64,000 nucleotides of DNA from an uncultured Actinomycetes bacterium (GCA_903924205.1 CAIYAP010000004.1:62001-126000), one strand, 5' to 3'. Positions 25,194 to 35,108 are shown, counted from the first letter of the stretch. Notes: generated by a model from the sequence alone, not told the origin. A program made the numbers and translations.

Positions 25194-26195
25194 ATGAGTA
25201 GTTACGACATCATCGGCGACGTTCACGGTTCTCTCGACAAGTTGACTGACCTCCTGCACTCATTGGGATACCGAGGTGACATCCCTCAACACCCCGATGG
25301 ACGACAGGCAGTCTTTGTGGGAGACCTCATCGACCGCGGGCCTGCCGCGGCACAACTCGCGATTGTTCGACTGGTGGCAGCAATGGTCAGCGAGGGCTCA
25401 GCGATTGCGGTGATGGGAAACCACGAATTCAATGCGCTCGCCTACGCAACGCCGATCCAAGAAGGTTCGACGGTTTATTGCCGTTCGCACGACAATCCTT
25501 TGAATCAGGAGAAGCACGCGGAGTTCTTGTCCCTTACCGAGGCGGAACGCCAGGAGTGCTACGACTTCTTCTACTCAATGCCCCTGTGGGTGGAACTCGA
25601 CGGCGTTCGCGTCATCCACGCCTGCTGGCATCAGGCCACGATCGATGAAGTCGCCGCTCGACTTGGTGGCAACGCGCTTCGAGGTCCGGACGACATTCGT
25701 GCTGCAAGCGACCGTTCCAATCCGCTGTTTGGTCAGATTGAGTTCCTGCTCAAGGGGCCGGAAGTGTCGATCAGCTATCTCACGGGCGCACCCTTCTACG
25801 ACAAAGAGGGCACCCCGCGACACGGTGCTCGACTGCGGTGGTGGAAGAAGGCGGGTGAATTCCTCATCGACTTCGTGGAGTTGGGAGATCCCACGAAGCA
25901 CGGCGATGATTTCGACATCGCGCCCCTGCGTGCGCACCCCTTTACCAATCCTTTGGCCTACGACTCACACATCCCCGTCGTCTTCGGTCACTATTGGCGC
26001 CGCCGCAACCACCACGATCCCGAGTGGGCGCCGCACGTAGATGACTCCTATAGCGAGGTCACGGCCTGCGTGGACTTCAGCGCCGGAGGTGATGGTCCCC
26101 TCGTCGCCTATCGATTCAATTCGGGTGATGTGCGCATTCACCCCGAGAATTACGTCGTCGGGTCACTTTCGACGCCGAGTTCCGCGAGTAACTGA
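25194..26195 (+). CDS. Metallophosphoesterase (calcineurin-like)
   Basis: Phosphoesterase of 333 residues with the two-metal motifs in order: DVHG (about 9-12), GDLIDRG (about 46-52) and GNHEF (about 80-84), followed by a histidine in HACWHQ. The short spacing and the DxH...GDxxDRG...GNHE layout resemble the PPP-type/diadenosine tetraphosphatase PrpE-like group. Substrate may be a phosphoprotein, a dinucleotide polyphosphate or another phosphoester. Its last 46 nt overlap the end of the helicase gene on the other strand. It is divergent from the importer operon. Confidence 0.83.
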   Translation: MSSYDIIGDVHGSLDKLTDLLHSLGYRGDIPQHPDGRQAVFVGDLIDRGPAAAQLAIVRLVAAMVSEGSAIAVMGNHEFNALAYATPIQEGSTVYCRSHDNPLNQEKHAEFLSLTEAERQECYDFFYSMPLWVELDGVRVIHACWHQATIDEVAARLGGNALRGPDDIRAASDRSNPLFGQIEFLLKGPEVSISYLTGAPFYDKEGTPRHGARLRWWKKAGEFLIDFVELGDPTKHGDDFDIAPLRAHPFTNPLAYDSHIPVVFGHYWRRRNHHDPEWAPHVDDSYSEVTACVDFSAGGDGPLVAYRFNSGDVRIHPENYVVGSLSTPSSASN

Positions 26196-27772
26196 GCTCC
26201 CGCCACCACGTAGAGGCGACTCGACGCCCGAGTAATCGCAACGTAGAGCGGCTCGGCGCGAAAACCCTCGTCCCCGGCCACCACGATGACCACTCGATAT
26301 TCGAGACCCTTGGCGCGATTGGCGACTTCACAGGCCGGCTGCGACGGTGACTCGGCATCGGCGGGAATCAGATCGAGTTCGTTTCGCAGTCGGTCTCGAA
26401 GCACGCTGTCCGACGCCACCACTAATATGTCCGTGCGGGGCACCCCGGCGGCGGTCACCTCTTCGATGAGGCGGCGAGTAGCCGTGATGGCCTCATCCGT
26501 ATTGGAAATCGCGACGCCTCGCAGGACGCTGGCCACCGGCATTGACGACGGCGCGGACGCACCGTCTTCCAAGCGCCGCGCCAATCGAGCGATGTCGCGA
26601 GGGTTGCGCACATTCACCGTCAATTTCAAATTGATCCAGCCGGCATCCACGCTGGGTGGCGTAAAACCTCGATCGTGCAGTTGTTGGTTGCGATCCGCCA
26701 GCCAGAAGAAGCGATGTTCGCCCTCCTCCGCCAATAACGACTCGAGAAGACCGAGCCACGCCGGCGAAAAATCTTGTGCTTCGTCGACGATGATGCGGTC
26801 AAAACGAGCGGTGACCAGATGCCAGTTCGCCACGAGGTGCGCGGGGACTCGTACCGACCAATATTCCGAATCGTTGGTGTTAGGGAAGTCAACGGGCGGC
26901 ATACCGGGCAATTCGAGGGCGAGTCGCAAGAATGGCCCCGCCAATACCTCGCCCGATGTTTCATCATCCTCATCGGACGAGCCGTACCTCTCAAATTCCT
27001 GCGCGAGCTGGCGACCCAAAGGGTCGTTGTAGCAGGTCAGTAAGACTCGCTCGCCATCGAATACCCCTCGATGGGCCCATCGAGTGGCCAAATAGGTCTT
27101 ACCCGTACCAGCGCGTCCATCGACATAAATCCGCCGATTCGCGTCAAGCTCTTTCAGAGCGCCAACTTGCGCTTCGCAGACATCTTGAATTTGTTTCGCC
27201 ACGTTGCGATCCACTTGTTGGGGATCGTAGGTAAAGCGCGCGGTGGGCAAAAGAACCTCCACGACTTGCGTGAGCTGCTGCGACGTCAGCGGGGACGCTC
27301 CCGTAAAGAGACTTTCAATCGCCCGAGTGGGCTCGTCGAATTCGGAACCGAGTAACAACTGTTCGCGCTGCATACTCGGTGGCAACATGCCATCGAAGCG
27401 CACGCAGTCCGGCAGTGCCACGCCCCACGCCACGTGACGCGGCAGTCCCGGCACCGCAGTATCCAAGTATTCACGAAGCGTGTAGGCATTGTTCTTTGCC
27501 TGTTCGTCCGGAGTTTCGAATCGCTGCGACCGCTTCCACGCACCGTTCGAGAGATGAATCTCACCGCCTTTGATCTCGATGATGCCGAGACCGTACGTGG
27601 GGTGAAGCAGCACGACGTCAATCTCGTGATCTTTTCCCTCCCAGCGGAGATCAAAATTCGGGAGAACCAACCAGCGGTCATCTAAACGACGCACGAGGGC
27701 ATCAACCACCGTCTTTTCGGCCTGATTCACCATGAGATCAATACGAAAACTGTCGGGCAAGAGAGTCGCCAT
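26150..27772 (-). CDS. NERD nuclease-like / UvrD-like superfamily I helicase fusion
   Basis: Fusion protein of 540 residues. Residues 15-125 match the NERD domain, with E50-x-D52 and E66-x-K68 (HEID and IEIKGG), the acidic-lysine layout of PD-(D/E)XK-like nucleases. A P-loop follows at 219-226 (GRAGTGKT), then Walker B IIVDEAQD (327-334), and a C-terminal UvrD-like block (AKGLEYRVVIVV near 490, LYVAITRASSRLYVV). It probably cuts and remodels nucleic acid, in repair or in defence against foreign DNA. ATG 27772 has an AAGGAG site. It stands alone, without other defence genes nearby. Substrate not known. Confidence 0.87.
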   Translation of the reverse strand: MATLLPDSFRIDLMVNQAEKTVVDALVRRLDDRWLVLPNFDLRWEGKDHEIDVVLLHPTYGLGIIEIKGGEIHLSNGAWKRSQRFETPDEQAKNNAYTLREYLDTAVPGLPRHVAWGVALPDCVRFDGMLPPSMQREQLLLGSEFDEPTRAIESLFTGASPLTSQQLTQVVEVLLPTARFTYDPQQVDRNVAKQIQDVCEAQVGALKELDANRRIYVDGRAGTGKTYLATRWAHRGVFDGERVLLTCYNDPLGRQLAQEFERYGSSDEDDETSGEVLAGPFLRLALELPGMPPVDFPNTNDSEYWSVRVPAHLVANWHLVTARFDRIIVDEAQDFSPAWLGLLESLLAEEGEHRFFWLADRNQQLHDRGFTPPSVDAGWINLKLTVNVRNPRDIARLARRLEDGASAPSSMPVASVLRGVAISNTDEAITATRRLIEEVTAAGVPRTDILVVASDSVLRDRLRNELDLIPADAESPSQPACEVANRAKGLEYRVVIVVAGDEGFRAEPLYVAITRASSRLYVVAGAQLLAELGVESDPTT

Positions 27773-27900
27773 GATGCTCCTTATGAAGGGTCAGGCGAAG
27801 ATTACCGAGTATGAACGAAGCGCCGTCGAGTTACACCTCTTTCGGTGCTACGCGTTGATAGATATGCACGAAACGACCTCTGGTCTAGGCTGATAGAGCC

Positions 27901-30015
27901 ATGGCGGACGTCCACGATCTCAACGGAAAATCGCCATCATCGTCGGGAGATGTCGACCAATCGGCACAACTACGACAGCTCATTCGTGCCTACGACATGA
28001 ATCACGGGCTGACGGAGAGTTATTGGAACCAGACGCAGAGCCTGCGCAGCTCTCGCTTCTATCCCCTCTTATTAATTGTCATTCGTGTGGCGAAAATTCT
28101 GAAGCGACGGCGAGATGCCCGACAGGCGACGCGGCGAGCGCAAACCGCAGCGGTGCCCTCGGCCGCATCCTCCGCCTCCGCCCCGTCGTCCTCGACACCG
28201 CCATCTGTCCGTCGCTTACTCGGAGACATCAAGGGTGCTCTCGTGGTGGCCCTACGGGGACATCGAGCGGCTGACCCTCGTCACATTCCCGCCACCACGC
28301 CCTACGGCGAGTGGTTCGAGATGTACAACACGCCTCTGCCGCACATCCAAGGGGTCATCGACCGTCGTCTCGGCCTCTTGCGCAGTACTCCGACTATCAG
28401 CGTGGTGATGGCGCTGTACAACTCTGATGAGGCATATCTCACTGCGGCCCTGGACTCATTGGTCGCCCAGACGTACCCCCACTTCACCGTCATCATGGTT
28501 GACGATGGCTCACCTACCGACGTGGGTCGTCGTATCGCTGCCGACTACGCCGCACGCGATGAACGTTTCACGCTGGTTCAGCGCGAGGTCAACGGTGGCA
28601 TTTCGGCCGCGACGAACGACGCCATCGCCGCGGCCACCGGTGGCTGGATTGCCTTCATGGACCACGATGATGTGCTCGTCACCAACGCGCTCGCCCTGAT
28701 GGCGATGGCGATTGACCATCACCCCGCGTGGCAGATCATCTACAGCGACGAAGACTTGGCCAATGAGCACGGGGCGCTGTCGGTGCCGTACTTCAAGAGC
28801 GACTTCGACCCTCTGCTCTTGCTCGGTCAGAACTACATGGCTCACCTGGTGCTGGCTCGTCGCGACCTGGTGTCGGAGCTTGGGGGCTTGCGCAGCGACT
28901 ACGACGGCGCGCAAGATTGGGACTTCGTTCTTCGTGCCACGGAAACGGTGGGGCGCCAGGGTGTCGGCCACGTTCCCTTCATCCTCTACCACTGGCGCAG
29001 TCATCCACAATCAACTCGTCAAAATGCGGATGCCAAGCCCTACGCGTCGAGCGCCGGACACCGCGCCGTTGTGGATGCTCTCGCCCGTCGTGGCGTTGCT
29101 GCTCGCGTCGAACCGGTCGGTGTGGTGGGCTGGCAGCACGTGCATTTCGAGCTCCCCGCACCCTCACCGCGAGTGTCCATAATCGTGCCGACCCGTGATG
29201 GGTCCTTGCTACCGACCTGCATCAACTCGGTACTCGAGCGCACGGCGTATGAGAATTTCGAGATTGTGATTATTGACAATGGTTCGACTTCACCGGAGAC
29301 CGCCGACTACCTAGCGTCGTTGCCGGAGCGAGTTCGCGTCATCCGCGACGACAGCCCGTTCAACTACTCAGCACTACATAACCGCGCCGTGCCGTCGTGT
29401 CAGGGCGAGATACTCGTTCTCCTCAACGACGACACTGAAGTCATTAATCCCGACTGGCTCCGCGAGATGGTGAGCCTGGTGATGCAGCCAGGCGTCGGGA
29501 TCGTGGGCGCCAAATTGCTGTACCCCACTCACGCCATCCAGCACGCGGGCGTGGTCCTCGGTTTTGCCGGGGTCGCTGACCACGTGGGGAAACTCGCCCC
29601 CGCCGATTCCCCTGGATATTTTGGACGCATCGCGTTGCCCTGCGAATACTCCGCCGTGACGGCAGCCTGTCTCGCCATTCGCACATCCGTCTGGCACGAG
29701 GTGGGTGGACTGGACGAAAGTTTCCAAGTGGCGTGGAATGACATTGACCTTTGTCTCCGCGTTCGGGCACAGGGATGGGCCGTTGCGTACTCCCCCGACG
29801 CGCAGCTGTTTCACTATGAGTCTCTTACCCGAGGTAACGACTTCGACCCCGTTCGTTTCGGTCGGTACACGTCCGAAGTTGAACGCATGCGTCAGCGCTG
29901 GTTCGCCACGATGATGAACGATCCCTATTACAACCCCAACCTGTCCGTGTCGACGGGTTTGTACGAGTTGGCCCATCCTCCACGGGTCAGCCTCGCCTTT
30001 CACGGACTCGAATAA
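27901..30015 (+). CDS. Double-domain family 2 glycosyltransferase
   Basis: Protein of 704 residues with two GT2 domains. The first starts near residue 163 (TISVVMALYNSDEAY, VDDGSPTD, AFMDHDDVL). The second starts near residue 424 (VSIIVPTRDGSLL, IIDNGST, LLNDDTEVI, and a VGGLDESFQVAWNDIDLCLR acceptor region). The N-terminal 130 residues include an Ala/Ser/Pro-rich linker. It likely adds two or more sugars during surface glycan synthesis. TAGGCT lies 9 nt before the ATG. Its stop overlaps the next gene as TAATG. Donor and acceptor unknown; the nearby rml genes suggest deoxyhexose use. Confidence 0.9.
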   Translation: MADVHDLNGKSPSSSGDVDQSAQLRQLIRAYDMNHGLTESYWNQTQSLRSSRFYPLLLIVIRVAKILKRRRDARQATRRAQTAAVPSAASSASAPSSSTPPSVRRLLGDIKGALVVALRGHRAADPRHIPATTPYGEWFEMYNTPLPHIQGVIDRRLGLLRSTPTISVVMALYNSDEAYLTAALDSLVAQTYPHFTVIMVDDGSPTDVGRRIAADYAARDERFTLVQREVNGGISAATNDAIAAATGGWIAFMDHDDVLVTNALALMAMAIDHHPAWQIIYSDEDLANEHGALSVPYFKSDFDPLLLLGQNYMAHLVLARRDLVSELGGLRSDYDGAQDWDFVLRATETVGRQGVGHVPFILYHWRSHPQSTRQNADAKPYASSAGHRAVVDALARRGVAARVEPVGVVGWQHVHFELPAPSPRVSIIVPTRDGSLLPTCINSVLERTAYENFEIVIIDNGSTSPETADYLASLPERVRVIRDDSPFNYSALHNRAVPSCQGEILVLLNDDTEVINPDWLREMVSLVMQPGVGIVGAKLLYPTHAIQHAGVVLGFAGVADHVGKLAPADSPGYFGRIALPCEYSAVTAACLAIRTSVWHEVGGLDESFQVAWNDIDLCLRVRAQGWAVAYSPDAQLFHYESLTRGNDFDPVRFGRYTSEVERMRQRWFATMMNDPYYNPNLSVSTGLYELAHPPRVSLAFHGLE

Positions 30016-31097
30016 TGGCCACGCTGTCACGAGCTCAGCGACGCGCTCGTCGACGCTGGTACCTCTATCGCCGTGAGATTTGGCGGGCCGGTCTCGACAC
30101 GAGCTCACGACTCCGCCGAGTCGTGGTCGGTGCCATTCCGCCCATCGCGCTGGTCGTGGCAGTCGTCGATCGCTGCCGACCCGCGACGCGAGCACCGCGT
30201 GCGGTAATGCCGGTCGACGTGAACGCGCCTTTTCCGGCCGGCATCGCCACGACGACTGTGGACGAAGTCACCGACATCATCACTCGTGGTGCCGTCACCT
30301 CGAGACCCCGCCACGACCAGCCCCTCGTTTCGATTGTTATTCCCACGCGCGACCGACTCGATCTGCTGCGCGCGTGCATATCGTCACTCGAGCTCACGAC
30401 GTACCCGTCGGTCGACATCGTCATTGCGGACAACGATTCCATCGAGGCGGAGACGATCGCCTTCTTCGCCGAGACGGCCCACCGTGTGGTGCCCGCGCCG
30501 GGTGACTTCAACTACGCCCGCATCATCAACACTGCCGTTGCCCAGACGGCTGGCGACATCATTGTGACCCTCAACAATGATGTGGTTATCACGGACCCCA
30601 CGTGGCTTACTCGTCTTGTGGGCTACCTCCACGATGACGTGGGCATTGTGGGCTGCTCCCTCGTGGAGCCATCAGGTGAGAGCCAACACGTGGGTGTCGC
30701 CATTGCCCCGTACCCCCAGCATTTACGCGCGGGAGTGAACATTCCCGTCACCCACCCTCTCGTCACCACGCCACGGCGGGTGGCCGCGGTGACGGGAGCC
30801 TGCACGCTCATCTCGCGAGAGGCCTGGGATGCACTGGGTGGTCTTGATGAAGATCTGCGCGTCGTTCACAATGATGTCGACATGTGCCTGCGCGCGAACG
30901 TCCTCGGTTTTGCGACCGTCATCGCGACCGACGTGGTGTTACAGCACGCGGAAAGTTCGTCACGAGGGTCTCTCACGCCACCACCGGATATCTTCGCCTT
31001 CATGGCGAAGTGGGACATTTTGGGGTCATATCGCGACCCGTGGTTCCCCGCACACTGGCGAATCGTGGGCGACCGTATCCACTGGAGCGAGACATGA
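30015..31097 (+). CDS. Family 2 glycosyltransferase
   Basis: Single GT2 protein of 360 residues. The basic N-terminal 60 residues (RAQRRARRRWYLYRREI) may bind membrane or RNA-like charge. The catalytic domain begins near residue 103 with VSIVIPTRDRLDLL, then IVIADNDS, VTLNNDVVI and a GGLDEDLRVVHNDVDMCLR segment. It is similar in layout to the second domain of the upstream protein. Start and stop overlap the neighbouring genes, so the three form one unit. Confidence 0.9.
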   Translation: MATLSRAQRRARRRWYLYRREIWRAGLDTSSRLRRVVVGAIPPIALVVAVVDRCRPATRAPRAVMPVDVNAPFPAGIATTTVDEVTDIITRGAVTSRPRHDQPLVSIVIPTRDRLDLLRACISSLELTTYPSVDIVIADNDSIEAETIAFFAETAHRVVPAPGDFNYARIINTAVAQTAGDIIVTLNNDVVITDPTWLTRLVGYLHDDVGIVGCSLVEPSGESQHVGVAIAPYPQHLRAGVNIPVTHPLVTTPRRVAAVTGACTLISREAWDALGGLDEDLRVVHNDVDMCLRANVLGFATVIATDVVLQHAESSSRGSLTPPPDIFAFMAKWDILGSYRDPWFPAHWRIVGDRIHWSET

Positions 31098-33388
31098 TGG
31101 GTCACGGACGCGAGATCGCGACGCGCCTGTGGGCGTGGACGTGTCGCTACCCCTGGCTCATCATCGTGGCGGTCGTACTCGGAGCGAACGCGATTTACCT
31201 CTGCGGACTCGCCGACCCCAACCCCATGGCGTGGACGGGTGGACCACGCATCATTACCGCGTGCTTGCGCGCCTGCAATACGCCGTCACTTGATCCCAAT
31301 GCCGGTTTCATTACGGCCGCGGCCGGTCACGAATCGGCGATGTTGTGGCTGCACGGGCACCTGCCGTGGTGGGATTACTACCAAGGAGTGGGCGCACCAT
31401 TGGTCGGCGGCTTGCAGGCCGCCTCGTTTTCTCCCTTCACCCTCCTCTTGGCCTTCCCCAGTGGGCTGATGTGGGTCCACGTCATCTACGAACTCATCGG
31501 TGGATTGGCAACCTTCTTTGTCATGCGGCGAGTAACTCCGAGTGTGACGGGCGCCGTTCTCGCGGGCTCGCTTTTCGCCCTGAACGGAACATTCGCGTGG
31601 ATCGGAAACGCCGCCGTCAACCCCACCTGCTTCATACCCTTGCTGATTCTTGGTGTTGAGCACATCAGTGAACGAGTGCGTGGCGAGCGCCGCTACGGAT
31701 GGCGAGTCTTCGCACTCGCGCTCGCGCTGTCCCTGCTGGGTGGGTTTCCTGAGGTCACGTACCTCAGCCTCTTCCTCGTCGCCGCGTGGGGCTTCGTTCG
31801 CATGGGCCCCCTGACCTGGGTGCAGCGTCGCCACTTTGTGGGGCTGATCACGGGTTCTGCCGTCGCTGGCCTCGCGCTGGCGAGCCCCGTCCTCGTGGCC
31901 TTCGTTGACTACCTGCCGCACGCCTATTCGGGCTGGCACGGTTCGGGCGCTGCCAGCTCGCCGACCTTGCCCGGAAGTGCTCTGGCACTACTTGGCCTGC
32001 CCTACAACTTTGGTGGTCTGTGGCAACTGTCGACAGTCACCAACTTCTGGGGCCAGGCCGGTGGTTTCGTATCGCTGACCTCGCTTTTCCTCGCAGCCTT
32101 TGCTTTCCGACGCTCGTCATCTCGGGCCCTCCTGTGGATGCTGGCGGGGACCAGCGCCCTCTTCTTGTTGGGGTCCTTTGGCGTCGCACCGTTTCATCAG
32201 CTACTCGATCTCATTCCCGGAATGACGAAGACCGCCTATTCGCGTTACTCCCCCGTCATCTGGGAATTCGCTATCAGCGTGCTGGCGGGTTGCGGCGTGG
32301 CGGCAATACAGGCATCTCGACGTCGAGTGATGCCACTGGTGGTAGCGACCGCACTCTCGCTGTGGGTGGCCGGTAACTGGTGGCACTATCGCCAGCACCT
32401 CGCGTCGGCAACGACGCCCTTAGGTCACTCCTGGGATGCGTACCGCCTCGTGATCATCGGTTTCGTGGTGTGTGTCGCCTTACTGTTGTGGTGGCGTCAC
32501 CACGCCACCGTCATTCGCCTCGTCGCCATGGTCGCCATTATGGAGGCAGCCATGTTGTTTGCGATCCCAATGACGGGTGCCGCTAGCCACTCCGTGAACG
32601 ACGACGCCACGGTGAGCTTCTTGCAGGCGCACCTGGGAACTGATCGCTTTGCGACCCTCCACCCGCTCTTTCCGAATTGGGGCTCGTACTTCTCCCTGGG
32701 CTCCATTGAAGTCATCAACCTTCCCATTCCGAAGGATTTCGTGGCGTATTCAGCGATGTATCTCAACACCATGGCTCCTCAGCCGCAACAGATTTTGCCG
32801 CCGACCGATGGCGCCACCGGAACGGGATCGACGACGGATTTCCAAAACATGGTGGCGGCCCTGCTGCCGAATTACGAACACGCCGCGGTGAAGTATTTGT
32901 TACTGCCGAGTTCCATGAGCCTCGCGCCTTCGTTGGCCCACGCCGGTCTCACGTTGGTGCAAGCCGGCACCTACGTATCCATCTACCAGCTACCCCATCC
33001 GGAACAACTCTTCTCCGCGTCGGCCGGCTGCGTGGTGACCTCGCAGACTCTCGACACCGCCACCATTCATTGCACTCACTCCGGGACCTTGCTCCGCCGC
33101 GAAGAATTCATGCCTGGCTGGACGGCGACGAGTGGCAACGGAAGAGTGGGAATCACGCGCGTCGAGGGCCTGTACCAATCGGTGAGCTTGTCCACGGGAA
33201 CCCACACGGTGTCCTTCTCATTCCTCCCGCCGCACGAACGACTCACCATTCCGATGGTCGCGGGAGCGCTGATCGCTCTGTCAGTGGGCGTCTGGGGCCC
33301 CGTGCTGGCTAGATCCAGCCGAGGTCGCGGGCGATTTGCTCGACGTCGCCCACGCGAAGTCCTGAGCGGTGCTGCAGAGTCCGAATAA
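31094..33388 (+). CDS. YfhO-like polytopic membrane glycosyltransferase
   Basis: Large membrane protein of 764 residues with about 12-14 hydrophobic segments and a soluble C-terminal domain. Features fit YfhO-like (GT-C fold) proteins: an extracytoplasmic loop after helix 1, WWDYYQGVGAPLVGGLQAA, and a C-terminal FMPGWTATSGNGRVGI ... YQSVSLSTGTHTVSFSFLPP, which resembles the YfhO tail. It probably transfers a lipid-linked sugar to a surface polymer. ATG 31094 overlaps the upstream TGA (ATGA). The final 80 nt overlap rmlA on the other strand. Precise function unknown. Confidence 0.78.
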   Translation: MMGHGREIATRLWAWTCRYPWLIIVAVVLGANAIYLCGLADPNPMAWTGGPRIITACLRACNTPSLDPNAGFITAAAGHESAMLWLHGHLPWWDYYQGVGAPLVGGLQAASFSPFTLLLAFPSGLMWVHVIYELIGGLATFFVMRRVTPSVTGAVLAGSLFALNGTFAWIGNAAVNPTCFIPLLILGVEHISERVRGERRYGWRVFALALALSLLGGFPEVTYLSLFLVAAWGFVRMGPLTWVQRRHFVGLITGSAVAGLALASPVLVAFVDYLPHAYSGWHGSGAASSPTLPGSALALLGLPYNFGGLWQLSTVTNFWGQAGGFVSLTSLFLAAFAFRRSSSRALLWMLAGTSALFLLGSFGVAPFHQLLDLIPGMTKTAYSRYSPVIWEFAISVLAGCGVAAIQASRRRVMPLVVATALSLWVAGNWWHYRQHLASATTPLGHSWDAYRLVIIGFVVCVALLLWWRHHATVIRLVAMVAIMEAAMLFAIPMTGAASHSVNDDATVSFLQAHLGTDRFATLHPLFPNWGSYFSLGSIEVINLPIPKDFVAYSAMYLNTMAPQPQQILPPTDGATGTGSTTDFQNMVAALLPNYEHAAVKYLLLPSSMSLAPSLAHAGLTLVQAGTYVSIYQLPHPEQLFSASAGCVVTSQTLDTATIHCTHSGTLLRREEFMPGWTATSGNGRVGITRVEGLYQSVSLSTGTHTVSFSFLPPHERLTIPMVAGALIALSVGVWGPVLARSSRGRGRFARRRPREVLSGAAESE

Positions 33389-34091
33389 AGCCACCGGCTT
33401 CGTACAGCGATTCGAAAGTTCCCGTATCGAGCCAGGTCGTGGCACGAGGCAAGACGTCCACGCGCAGCTGATTCTTCGCGAGATACGCGAGATTGAGATC
33501 AGTAATTTCGAGCTCACCGCGAGCACTCGGCGTCAAGGCTCGCGCCATCGCCGAGGCCTGGTTGTCATAGAAGTAAATGCCGGGAATCGCGAATTGTGAC
33601 TTTGGTTGCGCGGGCTTTTCTTCGAGCGAGATGACCGTACCGTCGTCGGCGAACTCGACCACGCCGTAACGCTCGGGATCGGTGACCTGGTACGCGAAAA
33701 TCAGCGCCCCCTCGACGTCGTGATGTTGCGCCAACTGCGTCCCGAGGCCGGCACCATAGAACAAGTTGTCGCCGAGGATGAGTGCGCAGGCCTCCCCGTC
33801 GAGGAACTCTTCTCCCAAGATCAGTGCTTGCGCCAATCCGTTGGGCTGATCTTGAACCACCCATTCGATGGTGAGGCCGCAGAAAGATCCGTCGCCGAGA
33901 AGACGCTGGAAAGCCGCCTGATCATGCGGCGTCGTAATCATGAGGATGTCGCGAATACCCGCCAGCATCAATGTGGACAGCGGGTAGTAAATCATGGGCT
34001 TGTCAAAGACCGGTAGCAACTGCTTCGATACGGCCTTCGTCGTCGGATAGAGCCGAGTGCCGCTGCCCCCCGCGAGTACAATTCCCTTCAC
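33309..34091 (-). CDS. rmlA: Glucose-1-phosphate thymidylyltransferase
   Basis: Makes dTDP-glucose from glucose-1-phosphate and dTTP. N-terminal MKGIVLAGGSGTRLYPTT is the nucleotide-binding loop; LILGDNLFYG and the late LDTGTFESLYEAG are the usual RmlA motifs. Length 260 residues, shorter than the common 290-residue enzymes because the C-terminal dimer tail is reduced. The GTG at 34091 has TAAGGT 6 nt upstream. It diverges from rmlB and overlaps the YfhO-like gene tail to tail by 80 nt. Confidence 0.95.
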   Translation of the reverse strand: MKGIVLAGGSGTRLYPTTKAVSKQLLPVFDKPMIYYPLSTLMLAGIRDILMITTPHDQAAFQRLLGDGSFCGLTIEWVVQDQPNGLAQALILGEEFLDGEACALILGDNLFYGAGLGTQLAQHHDVEGALIFAYQVTDPERYGVVEFADDGTVISLEEKPAQPKSQFAIPGIYFYDNQASAMARALTPSARGELEITDLNLAYLAKNQLRVDVLPRATTWLDTGTFESLYEAGGFIRTLQHRSGLRVGDVEQIARDLGWI

Positions 34092-34097
34092 GTTGCA

Positions 34098-34103
34098 ACC
34101 TTA
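34098..34103 (-). promoter_or_regulatory. Predicted leaderless -10 element of rmlA
   Basis: TAAGGT, 6 nt before the GTG at 34091; no ribosome site. Confidence 0.5.
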
Positions 34104-34133
34104 GCAAGCGCCCCTTTTTCCAAGGAGAAGTCC

Positions 34134-35108
34134 ATGTCACGCGTTCTCGTTACTGGTGCCGCCGGGTTCATTGGTTCTCGTTTTGCCGAATTGCTCCTCG
34201 CCGACGCCGACCTCCTCGGGGTGACACAGATCACCATTCTCGACGCCCTCACCTATTCGGGTCGTCGCGAAAATATGGTGAACGTGCTGTCGGATGAGCG
34301 CGTGGATTTCGTCCACGGTTCGATTACCGATGAGCCCCTCGTCGATGAATTAATGGCGCGGCACGACCAGGTCGTGCACCTCGCGGCGGAGAGCCACGTC
34401 GATCGATCCATTACCGGCGCGGCGGCATTCTTCGTGACCAATGTTCTGGGAACTCAGACCTTGCTGGAAGCCGCTCGACGTCACGGCGTCTCGAAGTTCG
34501 TGCACGTGTCCACCGACGAGGTGTACGGCTCGATTCCGGAGGGCTCGTGGCCGGAAGAGCACATCTTGGAGCCCAATTCGCCCTACTCGTCCAGCAAGGC
34601 GGGTAGCGATTTGGCGGCCCTGGCCTATTTCAAAACCTATGGACTGCCCGTGTGCGTGACTCGTTGCTCGAATAACTATGGTCCACGCCAATTCCCCGAA
34701 AAGGTCATCCCTCTCTTCGTGACGAACTTGCACGATGGCTTCAACGTGCCGCTCTACGGCGACGGAGGCAACATCCGCGACTGGCTACACGTCGACGATC
34801 ACTGTCGGGGCATTTTGGCCGTGCTGCGCGCGGGGCGTCCCGGCGAGGTGTACAACATCGGCGGGGGCACGGAACTGACGAATCGTGAGCTCACGGACAA
34901 GATTTTGGCGCTGTCTGGCGTAGGTGATGAACGCATCACCTACGTGGACGATCGTCTCGGACACGACCGTCGATACAGCGTCGACTGGGGCAAGATTCAC
35001 CGCGAACTCGGCTACTCACCGCAAGTCGATTTCGCCACCGGCTTGGCGGACACCGTGCAGTGGTATCGCGACAATGAGTCGTGGTGGCGTCCCCTGGTGA
35101 CGCGATGA
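34134..35108 (+). CDS. rmlB: dTDP-glucose 4,6-dehydratase
   Basis: NAD-dependent dehydratase of 324 residues making dTDP-4-keto-6-deoxyglucose. The Rossmann loop is GAAGFIGSRF, AAESHVDRSI is the RmlB hallmark, VSTDEVYGS carries the catalytic Thr-Asp-Glu, and YSSSKAGSD supplies the Tyr-xxx-Lys. CSNNYGPRQFPEKVIP and the IRDWLHVDDHC segment are further RmlB markers. AAGGAG precedes ATG 34134. Its TGA overlaps the ATG of rmlC. Confidence 0.96.
   Translation: MSRVLVTGAAGFIGSRFAELLLADADLLGVTQITILDALTYSGRRENMVNVLSDERVDFVHGSITDEPLVDELMARHDQVVHLAAESHVDRSITGAAAFFVTNVLGTQTLLEAARRHGVSKFVHVSTDEVYGSIPEGSWPEEHILEPNSPYSSSKAGSDLAALAYFKTYGLPVCVTRCSNNYGPRQFPEKVIPLFVTNLHDGFNVPLYGDGGNIRDWLHVDDHCRGILAVLRAGRPGEVYNIGGGTELTNRELTDKILALSGVGDERITYVDDRLGHDRRYSVDWGKIHRELGYSPQVDFATGLADTVQWYRDNESWWRPLVTR

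Noticed and set aside
26150-26195. Frameshift or assembly error at the phosphatase/helicase overlap
   Set aside because: Both protein ends look natural and short convergent overlaps are common here, so the 46-nt overlap is accepted as real.
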